From positions 124,001 to 188,000 of the forward strand of contig NZ_BIFH01000024.1 in the NCBI RefSeq assembly GCF_003967355.1: a DNA stretch of 64,000 nt, in the 5' to 3' direction. Shown here piece after piece: positions 52,917-61,506 of this stretch. The translations under genes and the position numbers were made by a program. This DNA is from Embleya hyalina. GTDB taxonomy: Bacteria > Actinomycetota > Actinomycetes > Streptomycetales > Streptomycetaceae. The notes under the pieces are model-generated. The model had not been told where the DNA came from, searched no databases, and saw only the letters and a program-made list of their open reading frames with translations. Positions within the stretch are counted from its first letter, which is position 1. Each line of letters begins with the position of its first letter.

Positions 52917-54085
52917 TACCCGACGTCTTCGCCCCCGCCAAGCTCGGCCCGCTCACGCTGCGCAACCGGATCCTCAAGGCCGCCACGTTCGAGGGCGCCA
53001 CCCCGGACGCGCTGGTCACCGACGACCTGATCGAGTACCACCGCCGCCCCGCCGCCGGCGGCATCGGGATGACCACCGTCGCCTACTGCGCGGTGGCCCC
53101 CGAGGGCCGCACCGACCGGCACCAGATCTGGATGCGGCCCGAGGCGGTGCCGGGGCTGCGCCGGCTCACCGACGCGGTGCACGCCGAGGGCGCGGCGGTC
53201 TCGGCCCAGATCGGCCACGCGGGTCCGGTGGCCAACGCCGCCTCCAACGGTCGGCCCGCCCTGTCCGCGGGCCGGATGTTCAACCCGCTGGGCATGCGCA
53301 CCACGCTGGCCGCCGGCGAGCAGGACATCGCCCGGATCACCCGCGCGCACGCCGAGGCCGCGCTGCTCGCGATCGAGGCCGGGTTCGACGCGGTGGAGAT
53401 CCACCTGGGCCACAACTACTTCGCCAGCGCCTTCCTCAGCCCCAAACTCAACCACCGCAAGGACGCGTACGGCGGCTCGCTCGCCAACCGGGCCAAGGTC
53501 GCGCGCGGGGTGTGTCGCGCGGTGCGCGACGCGGTGGGCGACCGGATCGCGGTGACCGCCAAGCTCAACATGGAGGACGGCGTCCCGGGCGGGATCTGGC
53601 TGGACGAAAGCATCCGAACCGCGCGCTGGTTGGAGGAGGACGGCTCGGTGGACGCGCTGGAGTTGACCGCGGGCAGTTCGCTCCTCAACCCGATGTACCT
53701 CTTCCGCGGCGACGCCCCGGTGCCGGAGTTCGCCGCGACCTTCCCGCAGCCGCAGCGTACGGGGGTCAAGCTGATCGGCAAACGCATCCTGCGGTCGTAC
53801 CCCTACGAGGAGGCCTATCTGCTGGCCTCCGCCCGGCAGTTCCGGGCCGAGTTGAAGCTGCCGCTGATCCTGCTCGGCGGCATCACCAACCGGGACACGA
53901 TGGATCTGGCGATGGCCGAGGGCTTCGAGTTCGTGGCGATGGGCCGCGCGGTGCTGCGCGAGCCGGACCTGGTCAACCGCATCGCGGCCGAGCCGAAGAC
54001 CAGGTCGTTGTGCGTGCACTGCAACAAATGTATGCCGACGATCTACAGCCGCACCCGCTGCGTGCTGATCGAGCCGGAGGCGTAG
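52913..54085 (+). CDS. Old yellow enzyme-family flavin oxidoreductase
   Basis: FMN-dependent NADH:flavin oxidoreductase/OYE TIM barrel, 390 residues, GTG at 52913. Motifs: FAPAKLGPLTLRNRILKAAT at the N-terminus, SAQIGHAGPVAN, FDAVEIHLGHNYFASAFLSP (catalytic His/Asn region), YGGSLANRAK, and the FMN phosphate site ILLGGITNRDTMDLAM with FVAMGRAVLREP. The C-terminus has CVHCNKCMPTIYSRTRC, a Cys cluster like the Fe-S site of 2,4-dienoyl-CoA reductases, but the FAD/NADPH domain that normally follows is absent. Substrate probably an enoate or dienoyl compound. Confidence 0.88.
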   Translation: MIPDVFAPAKLGPLTLRNRILKAATFEGATPDALVTDDLIEYHRRPAAGGIGMTTVAYCAVAPEGRTDRHQIWMRPEAVPGLRRLTDAVHAEGAAVSAQIGHAGPVANAASNGRPALSAGRMFNPLGMRTTLAAGEQDIARITRAHAEAALLAIEAGFDAVEIHLGHNYFASAFLSPKLNHRKDAYGGSLANRAKVARGVCRAVRDAVGDRIAVTAKLNMEDGVPGGIWLDESIRTARWLEEDGSVDALELTAGSSLLNPMYLFRGDAPVPEFAATFPQPQRTGVKLIGKRILRSYPYEEAYLLASARQFRAELKLPLILLGGITNRDTMDLAMAEGFEFVAMGRAVLREPDLVNRIAAEPKTRSLCVHCNKCMPTIYSRTRCVLIEPEA

Positions 54086-54124
54086 CCGGGGCGTGGTCGG
54101 GACTCGGCGGCCGTGCGTCCACTT

Positions 54125-54233
54125 CCGTGCTCGGCGGCGGGGCACACGTCGCCGAGCACGGCAGCGGAACGGCCGGACGGGTCGCGCACGCGCGCCCGTC
54201 CGGCGTTCGGGGACACCGACCGCGGTCGGTGTC
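54125..54233. terminator. Three consecutive hairpins between convergent genes
   Basis: Hairpin 1: CCGTGCTCGGCG (54125-54136) with CGCCGAGCACGG (54150-54161). Hairpin 2: GCCGGACGGG (54172-54181) with CCCGTCCGGC (54195-54204). Hairpin 3: GACACCGACCG directly abutting CGGTCGGTGTC (54212-54233), a 22-bp palindrome without loop. All are perfect. They separate two convergent genes, so bidirectional termination is likely. Confidence 0.75.
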
Positions 54234-54244
54234 GCGGCGGTCGG

Positions 54245-54703
54245 TCAGAGCAGGTAGCGGGTGACCGAGTCGATCACGCAGGCGGGCTTGGCCGATCCCT
54301 CGATCTCGACGGTGATCCGGTTGACCACCTGGACGCCCCCGGCGATGTCCGCGACGGCCACGATCTCCGCGCCGCCGCGGACGCGCGAGCCGACCGGGAC
54401 CGGGGCCGGGAAACGCACCTTCTCCATGCCGTAGTTCACCCCCATCGAGATGTTGCGCACCTCGACGATCTGCGGCAGGAAGAGGTTGGACAGCGCCAGG
54501 GTCAGGTAGCCGTGTGCGATCGGCGCGCCGAACGGACCCTCCTTCGCCTTCTCCACGTCGACGTGGATCCACTGGTGGTCCCCGGTCGCGTCGGCGAACA
54601 GGTTGATCCGCTCCTGGGTGATCTCCAGCCATTCGCTGTGGCCCAGGTGTCTGCCCACCGAGTCCTTGATCTGCTGGAGGTCGGTGAAGACGGTGACCGC
54701 CAT
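54245..54703 (-). CDS. MaoC-like (R)-specific enoyl-CoA hydratase
   Basis: Hot-dog fold MaoC/NodN-like dehydratase, 152 residues, ATG at 54703 with GGAG six nt upstream. The catalytic motif is INLFADATGDHQWIHVD, with the Asp and His of the hydratase-2 dyad, followed by GPFGAPIAHGYLTLALSN. Hydrates trans-2-enoyl-CoA or acts on related acyl thioesters. Convergent to the OYE gene, which may act on related substrates; the short inverted repeat TCTGA/TCAGA upstream (about 54719-54735) could be an operator. Confidence 0.9.
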   Translation of the reverse strand: MAVTVFTDLQQIKDSVGRHLGHSEWLEITQERINLFADATGDHQWIHVDVEKAKEGPFGAPIAHGYLTLALSNLFLPQIVEVRNISMGVNYGMEKVRFPAPVPVGSRVRGGAEIVAVADIAGGVQVVNRITVEIEGSAKPACVIDSVTRYLL

Positions 54704-54798
54704 GTGCGCTCCGATCGTTTCTGATGGTCTGTCAGATCAGCTGCTCCGGGTATACCAGACCGCCTCCGACGAGGCGTTTCGGGGATACCCGGTGGTGC

Positions 54799-57087
54799 TC
54801 AGCCGATCGGGATCCAGGCCACCTGGCGTACGTCGGCGAGCCGGTCGACGGAGACGCCCGCGGCCGAGACGGTCCACAACTCGTCGCCCACCACCAGCGA
54901 GCGCAGGATCCTGGAGCCGGGGTGGGTGACCCGGCCCACCTCGACGATGCGGGTGCCGTCGACGCGCAACACCAGCGCGTAGGAGCCGCGCGTGCCCGGG
55001 TACTTCTCGCCGGGGGCGATCTGCGACCGGTCGGGTATGGAGTAGGCACCGGTCACCGGCACCACCACGGTGCCGTCCTTGGGCCAGTACAGGAACGCGT
55101 GCGCGTCCTGCTCCGCCTGCGAGCTGCCGTTCGGGATCGTGTACTGCGCGACCCGGGTCGGATCGGCCAGGGCGCGGACGTCGAACAGGGACACCTGGGT
55201 GCCCAGGCGCATGCCGCCGTCGGTGGCGTCCTGACCGACGCCGATCAGCCGGCCGTCGGCGATCGGGTGCAGGTAGGCCGAGTAGCCGTTGATCTTCAGT
55301 TCGCCGACGGTGCGGGGATTGCGCGGGTCGCTCAGGTCGATCGTGTACAGCGGGTCGGTCTGTCGGAAGGTCACCACGTAGGCGATCGGTCCGGCGAAGC
55401 GCACGCCCATGATCCGCTCGGTGCGGCCGAGTCCGCCCACTCGGCCGACCTGGGTCAGCCGGTCGCCGTTGCGGGCGAGCACGACGACGGCCGATTCGCT
55501 GCCGGAGCGCGGGGCGATCGGGGGCCCGGCGCTCGGGGGCCGAGTGCTCGGCGTGTTCGGACGGGTGTCGGTGCCGTCGCTCGGTGCGACGGCGGAGCCG
55601 GCCGAGCCGTTGGGCGCGCCACCGGGAGCCGAGTCGGCCGGGGCCGCGCTGCCCTGGGCGGTGCTCGGCGCGAGGGTGCCGGGCTTGGCGTTGCCCGGCG
55701 GGACCGGCACGGAGGAGCCCGGTGCGGTGGTGCTTCGGGTGGTGTCGCCCGGCGGGAGGTTGCCGGGGCCGCTCTGCGGGATCGTCGGGTCACCCGGGCT
55801 CAGCGTCGTCGCCACCCGCAGGTTGCCGCCGAGTTCGGACATCGCGTACTCGTTGATCATCGTGCCGGAGACCGAGCCGGTGGCGACCAGCCTCGGGGTG
55901 CCCTTGCCGGAGATGTCGAGCTGGGTGATCGCGGTGTTCGTGGTCGGCGGTCCGCCACCGATCACCTTCTCGTCGCGCGAGACCGCGCGCCGGGAGGACG
56001 AGATCGCCAGGTACAGATTGGACTGTGAGGCGTACACGTTGTTCACGTCGGCGGCCACCGTCACCGGATCGCCCTTGTCCAGGTCGCGGGTCAGGTCGAA
56101 GGACAACACGCTGACCGTCGCGGCGCCGGTGTGTCCGGGATCGCCCGCCCGGGTCGCCGGGCGGCTGACCCGGTCGCAGCCGACCAGGTTGCCGGTTTCG
56201 GTACGGCCGTTCGCGGCGAGCGTGAACTGCGGCAGCCAGTCCGCGGCGGTCGAGCGGCGGATCCGGTCCTTGGCCTTGTCGGGGGACCGGTCCGTCGTCA
56301 TGCTCAGTCGCGGCCGTGAGCGCACCACGATGCGCGCGGTGCTGCCGACCTGTCGCGCGTCGGCGTAGGCGCCGTCCACGGTCAGGTCGCCCAGGATCCG
56401 CGGTGCCGCGGTGAGGTCGACCAGGACGAACCGCGCCTGCGTGTTCGTCCCCGGCAACATCGAACCGCCCGAGCCTCCCGAACCGCCGGGGATCGGCGCC
56501 ATCTTGCCCGAACCGCCCCGGCTCTGCGGGAGGTTCGAGCCGGCGTCCAGGATCAGCAGGGCCCGGTCGCCGGACACCAACACCTCGGTCGCGCGTGCTC
56601 CCGGTACTTCCAGCGACCCGGTGACCCGATGGGATGCCGTGTCGAGCACGGTCAACCGTCCGTTGGCCACGGTCAGCACTCGGCGCCCGTCGCTCTTGAC
56701 CAGGTCGGGCTCGTCGACGCCGACCTCCTGGGTATTGGTGGTCGAGTGCTCCGGCGCGGTGGGCGCCGCTCGATCCGCCGACATGCCCTCCGCCGACTTG
56801 GGCGCGGCGGCCGGTGCGCCGGCGTCCGGCGCCGCGAGGGGCACCCCATCGCTGTGCTCGGTCACGGTCCGCAGCGCAGCCGCGCGGAAGTCGTCGACCA
56901 GCGCACCGCACGAGTCGAACGCGGTGAGTGGCTTCTCCTCCGCGGTGAGGGCGGTCGTGCGCGTCGGGTCCGTCTTGTCGCGGTCCTGGGAAGAGGAAGC
57001 GGTGCAGCCGCCGACGACGAGTCCCGCCGCCAGCACGAATATCGGCAGGGCCGCGGCCCCGCGCGTGGAACCGTCGTGGATTCGCAT
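54799..57087 (-). CDS. Secreted beta-propeller lipoprotein
   Basis: 762 residues, ATG at 57087 (GTG at 57105 is an alternative; neither has a strong SD). Signal peptide ALPIFVLAAGLVVGG ends in a lipobox Cys (VGGC). The body fits the actinobacterial/archaeal secreted beta-propeller family (Beta_propel): TTNTQEVGVDEPDLVKSDGR is its signature, and DPLYTIDLSDPRNPRTVGEL and YSAYLHPIADGRLIGVGQDA are further conserved parts. A disordered Pro/Ser/Gly-rich insertion of ~100 residues interrupts the propeller, near 55480-55790. Extracellular, membrane-anchored; probably protein binding, function unknown. Confidence 0.88.
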   Translation of the reverse strand: MRIHDGSTRGAAALPIFVLAAGLVVGGCTASSSQDRDKTDPTRTTALTAEEKPLTAFDSCGALVDDFRAAALRTVTEHSDGVPLAAPDAGAPAAAPKSAEGMSADRAAPTAPEHSTTNTQEVGVDEPDLVKSDGRRVLTVANGRLTVLDTASHRVTGSLEVPGARATEVLVSGDRALLILDAGSNLPQSRGGSGKMAPIPGGSGGSGGSMLPGTNTQARFVLVDLTAAPRILGDLTVDGAYADARQVGSTARIVVRSRPRLSMTTDRSPDKAKDRIRRSTAADWLPQFTLAANGRTETGNLVGCDRVSRPATRAGDPGHTGAATVSVLSFDLTRDLDKGDPVTVAADVNNVYASQSNLYLAISSSRRAVSRDEKVIGGGPPTTNTAITQLDISGKGTPRLVATGSVSGTMINEYAMSELGGNLRVATTLSPGDPTIPQSGPGNLPPGDTTRSTTAPGSSVPVPPGNAKPGTLAPSTAQGSAAPADSAPGGAPNGSAGSAVAPSDGTDTRPNTPSTRPPSAGPPIAPRSGSESAVVVLARNGDRLTQVGRVGGLGRTERIMGVRFAGPIAYVVTFRQTDPLYTIDLSDPRNPRTVGELKINGYSAYLHPIADGRLIGVGQDATDGGMRLGTQVSLFDVRALADPTRVAQYTIPNGSSQAEQDAHAFLYWPKDGTVVVPVTGAYSIPDRSQIAPGEKYPGTRGSYALVLRVDGTRIVEVGRVTHPGSRILRSLVVGDELWTVSAAGVSVDRLADVRQVAWIPIG

Positions 57088-57313
57088 GGCCCTGTGACGG
57101 GGCACGTCGCGGAACGGTTCCCTCGCCGCCGAACGGGTCGCGAACCGGCCCGGACGGGCGCGCCGTCGACCGCGGGACAGCCGCCGCGGGGCGGATGCGG
57201 GTCATCCTTGCGGCTGTTGTCTCGGGGTCGGGCCAAGGGTTATCCCTGATGGACCACGCTCCGTTCACGGCGCATGCTGTACGGAGCCGTGTGCACAGCG
57301 AGAGGAGCCGCGC

Positions 57314-57949
57314 ATGCACCCGAATTCCGGTCCTCATCCACCCCATTGGTACGGCATGCCCCCACACATGCGGGTGGGCGACGCGGATCGTGAGCGCACG
57401 ATCGAGCATTTGAAGTTCGCGTTCGGCGAAGGCCGGTTGACCGCCGACGAGTTCGAGGAACGGGTGGCCTCGGCGCTGGCCGGGAAGACCCGGGCGGACC
57501 TGGAGAGCCTGCTCGAGGACCTGCTGATGCCGATGCCGGTCGCACCGCCGCTGCCGGTGCCGCGCCCGATGCCCGGGCCGCCGCCGTGGTGGCTCGACCG
57601 GCCGATGGGGCCGTTCGCGCGCATGCAGCCGGGGCGCGAGCGGGGGTGGAGTGCGGCGGCGCACTGGAGCGGATTCTGTGCTCCGGTACTGGGTCCGTTC
57701 ATGATCCGCCGGAGCGCGGGCAAGGAGTCGCCGTTCGTGCGGGACAACGCGACCGTGGCGCTCAACTTCCAACTGACCTGTCTGCTCTCGTTCGTGCTCG
57801 CCCCGATCCTGGCCCTGCTCGGCGACGTGGGCGGCGTGCTGATCGGCGCCATGTACTCGGCCATCGCGGTCTGCGCGGTCATCGGCGGGGCGCGGGCGGC
57901 GGGCGGCGATGTGATGCGCTACCCGATCAGCCTGCGGGTGGTGAAGTGA
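57314..57949 (+). CDS. DUF1707 plus DUF4870-like membrane protein
   Basis: 211 residues, ATG at 57314 with GAGGAG about seven nt upstream. Residues ~20-72 are a DUF1707/SHOCT-like domain: MRVGDADRERTIEHLKFAF then GRLTADEFEERVASAL. A Pro/Met-rich linker leads to a DUF4870-like membrane part with VLGPFMIRRSAGKESPFVRD, NATVALNFQLTCLLSFVLA and two further hydrophobic stretches. Such proteins are common and uncharacterised in actinomycetes. Divergent from the beta-propeller gene across 226 bp. Confidence 0.82.
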   Translation: MHPNSGPHPPHWYGMPPHMRVGDADRERTIEHLKFAFGEGRLTADEFEERVASALAGKTRADLESLLEDLLMPMPVAPPLPVPRPMPGPPPWWLDRPMGPFARMQPGRERGWSAAAHWSGFCAPVLGPFMIRRSAGKESPFVRDNATVALNFQLTCLLSFVLAPILALLGDVGGVLIGAMYSAIAVCAVIGGARAAGGDVMRYPISLRVVK

Positions 57950-57995
57950 CGCGGCCGGTCGGCGGTGGGCGGGGGATCGGATAGAGGGGGGCGGC

Positions 57996-58574
57996 TCAGG
58001 CTCCCGCCGGGTTCGCCCGGCGTGTGGGTCGGCTGCTGCGGCCGAGTCGGCTCGGCCGGGTCCACAGCAGGAGTTCGCCACCCGGCGGGGAGACCACGCC
58101 CCCGTGCGCGGGGTCGCCCGCGAACCACACGTCACCGCCGTCGCACTTGTGCAGGTGCCACCAGCGGTGCGACATGGACACCACGGTCAGCGCGTACTGC
58201 GTGCCGTCGCCGGCGCGGTCGCCGATCACCAGCGGCGGCCCCCACGCGCCGTCCCCGTCGGCCGGATCGCGGAACCGGCAGGAGCAGGTGACCCAGGGAT
58301 GTCGGGCCAGCGTGCGCCGCATTCGCCGGGCCAGGACGAGCGCGCCGATTCCGATCACCAGGGCCGCCACCCCGACCACGAGCGGGACCATGCCCCAGCC
58401 GCCGAGGGCCGCGCCGTCACCCCCGTCGCCGCCGGCGGAAAGGATCGCGAACCACGCCCCGGTGCACGCCAGACCCACGACCGTCACCGCGACGGCGCGA
58501 AGCCGATACAGCCGCAGTGCCCGGGCGGTCGCGTGCAGGGAGAGGGCCACGCACTCCCACCGCTCGCTACCCAT
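57996..58574 (-). CDS. Two-pass membrane protein of unknown function
   Basis: 192 residues, ATG at 58574. Two membrane segments (VAVTVVGLACTGAWFAIL and VPLVVGVAALVIGIGALVLA) are followed by a soluble C-terminal part with HPWVTCSCRFRDPADGDGAWG, HRWWHLHKCDGGDVWFAGDP and a Arg-rich end. No recognised family. The arrangement of Cys, His and Trp in the soluble part is compact but does not match a known metal motif. Confidence 0.7.
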   Translation of the reverse strand: MGSERWECVALSLHATARALRLYRLRAVAVTVVGLACTGAWFAILSAGGDGGDGAALGGWGMVPLVVGVAALVIGIGALVLARRMRRTLARHPWVTCSCRFRDPADGDGAWGPPLVIGDRAGDGTQYALTVVSMSHRWWHLHKCDGGDVWFAGDPAHGGVVSPPGGELLLWTRPSRLGRSSRPTRRANPAGA

Positions 58575-58656
58575 GGCAGCACCCTAAGCAGGCGCGGGCG
58601 GCAATGGTGAACCGGTGCGTGTCGGGCGTTTCCGGTACGGGTCGATCGGGGCGGGT

Positions 58657-58692
58657 GGGAGCCGGACGACGGGGGTGTGTCGGCCGGCTCCC
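58657..58692 (-). terminator. Terminator candidate after the GH3 gene
   Basis: GGGAGCCGG and CCGGCTCCC form a perfect 9-bp stem with an 18-nt loop, 31 bp after the GH3 stop on the minus strand. Confidence 0.5.
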
Positions 58693-58723
58693 GCGGGCGT
58701 CGGGACGGGTCGGGGCGGACGGT

Positions 58724-60538
58724 TCAGTAGCGCAGCCCGTGGCCGAACGGGAAGACCGGGTCCTTTCCGTCCCGCGGCACGTCCGAGCGCTGCGCGCGTA
58801 CGTCGGCCATCGAGCGCGGCAGTTCGAACGGCAGGTTGCCCTCGGGTCGTACCCGACCGAACAGCGCGTCGAGCAGCGGGCCGTCGGCGCAGCCGTAGTT
58901 CGCCACCAGCGCGGCGGCGGCCTCGGCGATCTCCGGGAGCACCGCCGGGCGCTCCAGGTACACGTCCACGACGGTGGGCACCGTCGCGCACAGCTCCAGG
59001 ACCGCGGCCAACTCGACCGTGTCGAACTCCAGCGAACCCGCGTGGAAGAACTGTTCGAATCCGCCCTCGCGCGGCTCGAACGGGGTCTTGACCCGGACGA
59101 TCGCCACGTCGGCCTCCTCGGGCGTGGCCACGACCGTGCCGTAGCCGGCCGCCACCTCGGCGTCCAGGCCCCGGACGTACACGCGCGAGCCCTCGGCCAA
59201 CGGCAGGATCGGCTCGGCGCCTCCGGTGTCGCTCTCGGGCGCCTCGTTCTTCAGTAGGGTGACCGACCGGCTCTGCGCGCGCAGCCCGGCGGCGACGCCG
59301 GCGGGCGTGCCGACGGACGCGGCGGCGCCGGCCGGGTCGACGAAGGGGTGGTCGAACAGGCCGAGCACGAACTTCTCCCGGAGCAGGCGCCGTGCCGACA
59401 CGTCGAGCCGCTCCTCGGTGAGTCGGCCCGCCTCGACCAACGCGACGACCTGCTCGGGGACGTCCTCGCCGCCGAACTGGTCGCAGCCCGCCTCCAGGAC
59501 GCGCAGCACCCGGTCGGGGACGGACAGATCCTCCACGCCCCAGGCCCGGGCGGGCATGCTCTGGCCCATGATGTTCGCGTCGGAGATCAGGCCCCAGTCG
59601 GTGCACACGATGCCGTCGAAGCCGAGTCGTTCCCGGAGCAGGCCGGTGATGATGCCCCGGTTGAAGCCGAACGCGACCTCCTCGTGCTCGGTTCCGATCG
59701 GCATGCCGTAGTACGGCATCATCTGCGACGTGCCGGCCGCGAGCGCCTCCTTGAACGGCGCCAAGTGGTAGTCGAAGTTGTCGCCCGGGTAGACCTGCTC
59801 GCGCCCGTACGCGAAGTGCGGGTCCTCGCCGTCGAGTTGCGGGCCGCCGCCGGGGAAGTGCTTGGTCATGCAGGCCACCGACGCGGTGTCGAGCGTCTCG
59901 CCCTGCGCGCCCCGGATGTAGGCGGCGACGAGCTTGCCGGTCAGTTCGGCGTCCTCGCCGAAGGTGCCGTTGATCCGCGACCAGCGCGGCTCGGTGGCCA
60001 GGTCGATCTGCGGGTGCAGCGCGAGCCGGATGCCGACCGCGAGGTATTCGCGCCGCATCAGGTCGGCGAACTCGCGGACCAGGTCCGCGTCGCCGATCGC
60101 GGCCAGGCCCAGCGTCTCGGGGTACTGGGAGAAACCCTCGGCGTACGCGGCGGTGCCCGGGTTGTCGGTGAAGTGGTGCCGGGGGTCCGTGGACAGCGTG
60201 ATCGGGATGCCCAACCGGGTCTCCAGCGCCAACTCCTGGATCCGGTTGTGCCACCGCGCGATGTGCTCGGGGCGACCGCCGCCCATCAGGTTGAAGTGGT
60301 TCATGCCCTTGTCGGCGATCATCCGCCGGACGGTGACGTCGAACGGCAGCGTGTCCGGATCGTCGAGCAGCGTGCCGTCGGGGCCCATGACCGCGATGGT
60401 CTGGAACATCAGACCGGCCTTCTCGGCGACCGTCATCCGGCCGAGCAGGTCCTCGACCCGCTCCTCGATCGACAACGACGCGTCCTCGTAGGGGCAGGTC
60501 GCGGCCCGGAAGCGGGTGCGCGCGGTGGTCCCGGTCAT
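58724..60538 (-). CDS. Glycoside hydrolase family 3 beta-glucosidase-like enzyme
   Basis: 604 residues, ATG at 60538 with GGAGG five nt upstream. N-terminal GH3 TIM barrel: SIEERVEDLLGRMTVAEKAG, TMTKH-type segment VACMTKHFPGGGPQLDGEDP, and the nucleophile Asp in GFDGIVCTDWGLISD. C-terminal alpha/beta sandwich: RSVTLLKNEAP and VFPFGHGLRY at the end. No signal peptide, so the enzyme is probably cytoplasmic and acts on imported oligosaccharides or glycosides. A symmetric operator lies just upstream. Confidence 0.93.
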   Translation of the reverse strand: MTGTTARTRFRAATCPYEDASLSIEERVEDLLGRMTVAEKAGLMFQTIAVMGPDGTLLDDPDTLPFDVTVRRMIADKGMNHFNLMGGGRPEHIARWHNRIQELALETRLGIPITLSTDPRHHFTDNPGTAAYAEGFSQYPETLGLAAIGDADLVREFADLMRREYLAVGIRLALHPQIDLATEPRWSRINGTFGEDAELTGKLVAAYIRGAQGETLDTASVACMTKHFPGGGPQLDGEDPHFAYGREQVYPGDNFDYHLAPFKEALAAGTSQMMPYYGMPIGTEHEEVAFGFNRGIITGLLRERLGFDGIVCTDWGLISDANIMGQSMPARAWGVEDLSVPDRVLRVLEAGCDQFGGEDVPEQVVALVEAGRLTEERLDVSARRLLREKFVLGLFDHPFVDPAGAAASVGTPAGVAAGLRAQSRSVTLLKNEAPESDTGGAEPILPLAEGSRVYVRGLDAEVAAGYGTVVATPEEADVAIVRVKTPFEPREGGFEQFFHAGSLEFDTVELAAVLELCATVPTVVDVYLERPAVLPEIAEAAAALVANYGCADGPLLDALFGRVRPEGNLPFELPRSMADVRAQRSDVPRDGKDPVFPFGHGLRY

Positions 60539-60547
60539 GAGTCCTCC

Positions 60548-60573
60548 AAAAACCTAGTGGTCAGTAGGTTTTT
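60548..60573. promoter_or_regulatory. Inverted-repeat operator upstream of the GH3 gene
   Basis: AAAAACCTA (60548-60556) and TAGGTTTTT (60565-60573) are perfectly complementary with an 8-nt spacer that itself gives a CCTAGTGGTCAGTAGG core. It starts 10 bp before the GH3 ATG. The AT-rich symmetric form suggests a TetR- or LacI-type repressor site; the repressor gene is not adjacent. Confidence 0.75.
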
Positions 60574-60769
60574 AGCACGGGGGAGGCCGCGGACTCCAGT
60601 GCCCTCCGCGGTTCACCCGGGGGTCACCGACGCTCCGTACAATGGGCCGAATGCGCGCCGGGGGGCATCGGCGCGCCCGGCGGAGCCGCCGGCGATGCGC
60701 GCCGGATCGCCCGATCCGTCGGGTGTCGCGGCGCATCCGGCGCGGCCGGCGTTTCGGCGAATTCACACC

Positions 60770-61426
60770 ATGGGCACGAGGGGCGGACGCAGGTTGGACA
60801 CCGTGCGGGGCTTGCTCGACGCGCTCCGGGATTTCCTCGACCACGGCGCGTGGACGCAGTGGCCGCTACCGGCCTCGGTGGCGGTCTTCGTCCTCGTCTG
60901 CGCCGTGGGCGTCACCGCGCTGGTGCCCAAGTCGTTGTTCGCCCCGGTGGCGGGTGCCCTGTTCGGCGCGATCGGCGGCACGGTGGTCACCCTGGTCGGG
61001 GCCACGCTCGGCGCGCTGATCAGCCTGTACCTCGGCCGCCGGCTCGGCCGGGAACGGATCGGTGGCTGGCTGCACAAGCGCGAGGCCCTGGCCGTCCTCG
61101 ATCGCCGGCTCTCCCGCAACGGGCTGGTGCCGATCACGGTCCTGCGGATGATCCCGGTCCTGCCCTCCTCCGTGGTCAGCTACGGCGCGGCGGCCACCCG
61201 GATCAGTACGAGCCACTTCACCATCGGGACGGCGCTCGGCATGTTGCCGATGACGCTCGTCCAGTGCGCCGCCGGGGCCTCGGTCCGACACGGCCTGTCC
61301 ACGCCGGTGGTGGTCAGCGTGTTCGTCGGCTGCGTCTCGCTGGCACTGGGCATGGTCGCCGTACGGCGCCGGGGCGGCGAGCCGTCGGCGGCGGTGGCGC
61401 CGCCGGCATCGGACGGGGCCGAGTAG
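60770..61426 (+). CDS. VTT (TVP38/TMEM64)-family membrane protein
   Basis: 218 residues, ATG at 60770; no strong SD is seen there and downstream TTG/GTG starts after GAGGGGCGG are possible. Membrane segments: SVAVFVLVCAVGVTALVP, APVAGALFGAIGGTVVTLVG, FTIGTALGMLPMTLVQ and VVVSVFVGCVSLALGM. The loop LGRRLGRERIGGW and the R-x-x-P-V-L-P-S region (LRMIPVLPSSVVSYGAAATR) are hallmarks of the TVP38/DedA-related VTT domain, thought to scramble or transport lipids. Function in this organism unknown. Confidence 0.87.
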   Translation: MGTRGGRRLDTVRGLLDALRDFLDHGAWTQWPLPASVAVFVLVCAVGVTALVPKSLFAPVAGALFGAIGGTVVTLVGATLGALISLYLGRRLGRERIGGWLHKREALAVLDRRLSRNGLVPITVLRMIPVLPSSVVSYGAAATRISTSHFTIGTALGMLPMTLVQCAAGASVRHGLSTPVVVSVFVGCVSLALGMVAVRRRGGEPSAAVAPPASDGAE

Positions 61427-61506
61427 CGGGGCACCGGCGACGGCGTCGGCCCGGGTCGACCGCCGTACACCCACGCGTCGGTCGGACCGGAGCCTAGGGT
61501 GGGCCC

